Assembly (NCBI GenBank): GCA_020718525.1
Contig: DYRX01000005.1
Location: 1 to 34,933, forward strand
Source of the DNA: Victivallis vadensis
Lineage (GTDB): Bacteria > Verrucomicrobiota > Lentisphaeria > Victivallales > GWF2-50-93
Reading direction: 5' to 3'
DNA: 34,933 bases
The notes under the pieces are model-generated. The model was not told the DNA's origin and did no database searches. It saw only the letters and a list, made by a program, of their open reading frames with translations. Below are positions 32,742 to 34,933 of this stretch, in pieces. Numbering within the stretch: the first letter of the stretch is position 1; each line of letters starts with the position of its first letter. The position numbers were made by a program, and so were the translations under genes.

Positions 32742-34077
32742 TCTCGATCGCATAGAATCGAATCTGAGCGATTCAGTTCAGGGGACATTTCGCGCCTCTG
32801 CAAAAAAAATCGTCTCCGTCTCCTGCAGAGGAATGGCGCTAATCCTCCGTAGAATCTTCGAAATCGCCATCTCGCTCCCTTTGATTTTCCTTTTCACCCT
32901 CCCGATTGGGATTGCGAAATTCGCAAAAAGAATTTTCACAGGCAAGCCGGTCTTTGAAAAAAAAGCCGTCTATGGAAAGAACGGAGCGCCACTCGAGATC
33001 GTCTTCTTCAATTCCAGGCGTTATTTTGTCAGAAAGGCTTCATTGTTCGTCTACGTTCTAACGGGAAAAATCGCCCTTGTCGGCATTGGAATAGAAGATT
33101 ATGGAAGCAGACCGGATCTTCCGGAAAACGCCTATCTCCTCAGGGACAAGCCTGGCATTTTCAATCTTTGGTTTGTCAGGGAAAGCGGAAAGATAGGGCA
33201 TGAGGGGAAAATTGGGACTGAGTGGGAGTATGTATTTAGAAGGGACCTCTCAAAGGACATAGTTCTAATTCTCAAGAGCATTCCTGCGGCTCTTATGAGA
33301 AGCGAGGGAAGCGCATACCGTCCGGAAATTAATCTGCTGAACGTCAAATTCAGAAATATGCGGATGCTTGAGGCTCTGGAATTCATGGAGAAATCCATAG
33401 TTTCCGGAGATCGTAAAAAAGTATTTTTCATCAATCCGGACTGTCTCAACAAGAGCGTTTCCGACAGAGAGTACGCAGATAATCTCGCGAAGTCGGACAT
33501 TGTCCTTCCGGATGGTTCAGGAATCAATCTCGCGTGCAAGATAATGGGGACCCATCTCATAGAAAACGTGAACGGAACCGACATGTTCCCGTTCATCTGC
33601 CGCCTTTCCGCGGAAAAAAGCTTCAAAATATTCCTTCTCGGAGCCAAGCCAGGAATTGCCGACGCTGTCAGAAAAAACTGCGAGAGCAACTATCCCGGGG
33701 TGAAATTCTGCGGAGTCAGGGACGGCTATTTCGACAAAGCCAAGGAGTCTGCTAAAGTCATTTCAGAAATAAATGAAGCCGACCCGGATTTTCTTCTTGT
33801 CGCCTTTGGCGCACCATACCAGGAGAAATGGATAACGGAGCATTTTTCCGCCCTCGGGGCAAGAGTCTGCATTGGTGTCGGAGGGCTCTTCGACTTCTAT
33901 TCCGGGAGAATTCCCAGAGCGCCGAAATGGATGCGCGAACTTGGATTGGAATGGATATTCAGACTCCTTCAGGAACCGGCCCGCATGTGGAAAAGATATG
34001 TGATCGGCAACCCGCTTTTTGTGTTCAGAGTTCTTAAATGGAAAGCATTTATGGAGGATTCCAATGGAAATAAATGA
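32716..34077 (+). CDS. Fusion: degenerate bacterial sugar transferase + WecG/TagA/CpsF (GT26) glycosyltransferase
   Basis: The first 195 or so residues of this 453-residue protein resemble a phosphoglycosyl transferase: membrane hairpin at about 41-72, VYGKNGAPLEIVFFNSRR, VLTGKIALVGIGIEDYGSRP, KPGIFNLWFVRESG and SKDIVLILKSIP. However, KFRSM is lost and the catalytic DELP reads KASL. Residues about 205-445 are a full GT26 domain: FINPDCLN, VLPDGSGINLACKIMG (about 262-277), ENVNGTDMFP, LVAFGAPYQEKWI, VGGLFDFYSGRIPRAPKWM and LEWIFRLLQEPARMW. GT26 enzymes such as WecG/TagA add the second sugar to an undecaprenyl-diphosphate-linked one. The dead module may dock it to the initiating enzyme encoded next. 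I chose ATG 32716; the open frame extends upstream but would overlap the preceding gene by 125 bases. Confidence 0.85.
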   Translation: MIQERRKNDLDRIESNLSDSVQGTFRASAKKIVSVSCRGMALILRRIFEIAISLPLIFLFTLPIGIAKFAKRIFTGKPVFEKKAVYGKNGAPLEIVFFNSRRYFVRKASLFVYVLTGKIALVGIGIEDYGSRPDLPENAYLLRDKPGIFNLWFVRESGKIGHEGKIGTEWEYVFRRDLSKDIVLILKSIPAALMRSEGSAYRPEINLLNVKFRNMRMLEALEFMEKSIVSGDRKKVFFINPDCLNKSVSDREYADNLAKSDIVLPDGSGINLACKIMGTHLIENVNGTDMFPFICRLSAEKSFKIFLLGAKPGIADAVRKNCESNYPGVKFCGVRDGYFDKAKESAKVISEINEADPDFLLVAFGAPYQEKWITEHFSALGARVCIGVGGLFDFYSGRIPRAPKWMRELGLEWIFRLLQEPARMWKRYVIGNPLFVFRVLKWKAFMEDSNGNK

Positions 34078-34786
34078 GAGACGGAACAGAGAGGAGATGA
34101 TTGACAAGTTCATCTCCGCCCGCCGCAAGGACAAACTGCTCCCTTCGGGACTTAAGATGGTGGCGTGGAAGTCAACTGTCGCATTATCATACTTTCTCAA
34201 GCGCGCAATTGACATCCTCGTATCATCCACGGCGCTTTTCATCGCTTCGCCATTCTTCACCCTTCTTGCCATCGCGATCAAAATCGAATCGCCAGGTCCT
34301 CTCATCTTTTCTCAGATCAGAGTCGGGAAAAACGGACGGCACTTTAAATTTTTCAAATTCAGATCCATGGTTCAGAACGCGGAAAAACTAAAGGACCAGC
34401 TCAAGCAGGACAACGAGTCAAAGGACGGCGTGATATTCAAGATGAAGAAAGATCCGAGAATCACGAAGATTGGCGCTTTCATACGAAAATTCAGCATAGA
34501 CGAACTGCCACAGCTTTTCAATGTTCTGATCGGAGACATGAGCCTGGTAGGTCCCCGCCCTCCCCTGCCCCGCGAAGTCGCGGAATACACGCTGGAAGAC
34601 CGCAAGCGCCTTCATGCCAAGCCTGGCATCACATGCACTTGGCAGATATCTGGACGAAGCGACATCCCATTTAAGATTCAGGCCGAGCTGGACAAGGAAT
34701 ACATACACAGCAAGAGCTTCTGGAAGGACATGAAAATTCTTATTCTTACCGTTCCGGCAGTCATCACCGGAAAAGGCGCATATTGA
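34064..34786 (+). CDS. Initiating phosphoglycosyl transferase (bacterial sugar transferase, WcaJ/WbaP type, short form)
   Basis: The 240-residue protein is the compact monotopic type with one membrane hairpin (about 51-73). It carries all conserved parts: PLIFSQIRVGKNGRHFKFFK, FKFRSM (97-102), DPRITKIGAFIRKFSIDELP with intact catalytic Asp-Glu (near 146-147), GDMSLVGPRPPLPREV, KPGITCTWQISGRSDI and the C-terminal KGAY. It transfers a sugar-1-phosphate from an NDP-sugar to undecaprenyl phosphate, starting repeat-unit synthesis at the inner membrane. GGAGG lies 6 bases before ATG 34064, and the start lies 14 bases inside the upstream gene. The last two codons and the stop form the start of repeat copy 2. 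It is the only PGT-like module of three in the window with an intact active site. Confidence 0.94.
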   Translation: MEINERRNREEMIDKFISARRKDKLLPSGLKMVAWKSTVALSYFLKRAIDILVSSTALFIASPFFTLLAIAIKIESPGPLIFSQIRVGKNGRHFKFFKFRSMVQNAEKLKDQLKQDNESKDGVIFKMKKDPRITKIGAFIRKFSIDELPQLFNVLIGDMSLVGPRPPLPREVAEYTLEDRKRLHAKPGITCTWQISGRSDIPFKIQAELDKEYIHSKSFWKDMKILILTVPAVITGKGAY

Positions 34787-34839
34787 CGGGCAAGATTTGG
34801 GATTGGATTTTTTTGTTTCGCCTGAGGGGCGACATGAAT
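34778..34839 (+). repeat. 62-bp direct repeat, copy 2
   Basis: Same orientation as the copy at 6463-6524, with four substitutions. It begins within the last two codons of the sugar transferase gene (GCA TAT TGA are part of the repeat). Like copy 1 it lies at the 3' end of a gene with a phosphoglycosyl transferase domain. Sequence beyond 34839 is unrelated to that following copy 1. Confidence 0.9.
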
Positions 34840-34899
34840 CTCGTCCGAGGAAGGAACGGAAAAATACGGTTGGTTTCGAATCCACAGCACAGGGCATAG
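34783..34899 (+). CDS. Possible small ORF within repeat copy 2 (about 38 residues)
   Basis: From TTG 34783 the frame gives TGKIWDWIFLFRLRGDMN and then a basic copy-specific tail (LVRGRNGKIRLVSNPQHRA), ending with TAG at 34897-34899. GGAAAAGG at 34769-34776 sits 6 bases before the TTG, a usable ribosome site within the preceding gene. The first 19 codons match copy 1 except for one Gly/Ala change. There is no ATG in frame upstream; a TTG start is required. Real translation is unproven. Confidence 0.3.
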   Translation: MTGKIWDWIFLFRLRGDMNLVRGRNGKIRLVSNPQHRA

Positions 34900-34933
34900 A
34901 AAAATCGGGGCTACTACCTGTGGTCTTTTGTAT
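34900..34933. other. Unassigned window end
   Basis: Only 34 bases remain after the possible small ORF. No gene start, hairpin or tRNA part can be supported here. Confidence 0.3.

Overview
The window reads as a chromosomal segment of a Gram-negative-type bacterium with roughly balanced base composition. It carries a Wza-like outer-membrane export protein and a lipoprotein with a clear lipobox. A ThuA-like gene next to a Gfo/Idh/MocA oxidoreductase is a pair often met in the Planctomycetota-Verrucomicrobiota-Lentisphaerota group. I suggest that group, perhaps Lentisphaerota, with low confidence; no rRNA or other strong phylogenetic marker is present.

Layout. Positions 70-1923 hold a two-gene sugar-metabolism unit (ThuA-like protein, Gfo/Idh/MocA dehydrogenase), facing a small DUF985 cupin gene on the minus strand (1926-2369). 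A tRNA-Cys(GCA) lies at 2441-2515. It is followed by a nucleotidyltransferase-fold gene with a good promoter and an overlapping 61-codon gene (2635-3304). From 3484 to the end every gene points right: mannose-1-phosphate guanylyltransferase, a STAS anti-sigma-factor antagonist, and a large fusion protein (degenerate nucleotidyltransferase, hexapeptide helix, degenerate phosphoglycosyl transferase). After a 243-bp gap comes a very tightly packed block at 6700-34786 that looks like one operon of about 28 kb.

The operon is an extracellular polysaccharide locus. It has a co-polymerase whose kinase part looks dead, a Wza-like exporter, a Wzy-like polymerase, a small membrane protein and a Wzx-like flippase. 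It has five cytoplasmic glycosyltransferases and a GT26 enzyme fused to a dead phosphoglycosyl transferase module, and it ends with an intact initiating phosphoglycosyl transferase. Embedded in it is a second, lipid-phosphate-sugar module: a GT2 polyprenyl-phosphate sugar synthase fused to a flippase-like membrane domain, a GtrA flippase fused to a GT-C transferase, and two further GT-C proteins. This resembles GtrA/GtrB/Gtr side-chain decoration systems rebuilt as fusions. Two hydrolases (a metallophosphoesterase and an alkaline-phosphatase superfamily protein) and an intact nucleotidyltransferase complete the set.

Regulation appears to be built in. A Cache-domain lipoprotein precedes a 1164-residue membrane sensor (periplasmic domain, two PAS, GAF, PP2C/SpoIIE phosphatase, RsbW-like kinase), and the STAS protein upstream is a plausible substrate. 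The logic resembles SypE/SypA in the Vibrio fischeri syp polysaccharide locus, but with its own sensor.

The 28-kb block is bounded by two direct copies of a 62-bp sequence (58 of 62 identical), each at the 3' end of a gene with a phosphoglycosyl transferase domain. On the plus strand both copies read as the same 19-codon peptide core, and most of the differences fall at third codon positions. The repeat may therefore carry a small conserved ORF rather than being plain noncoding DNA.
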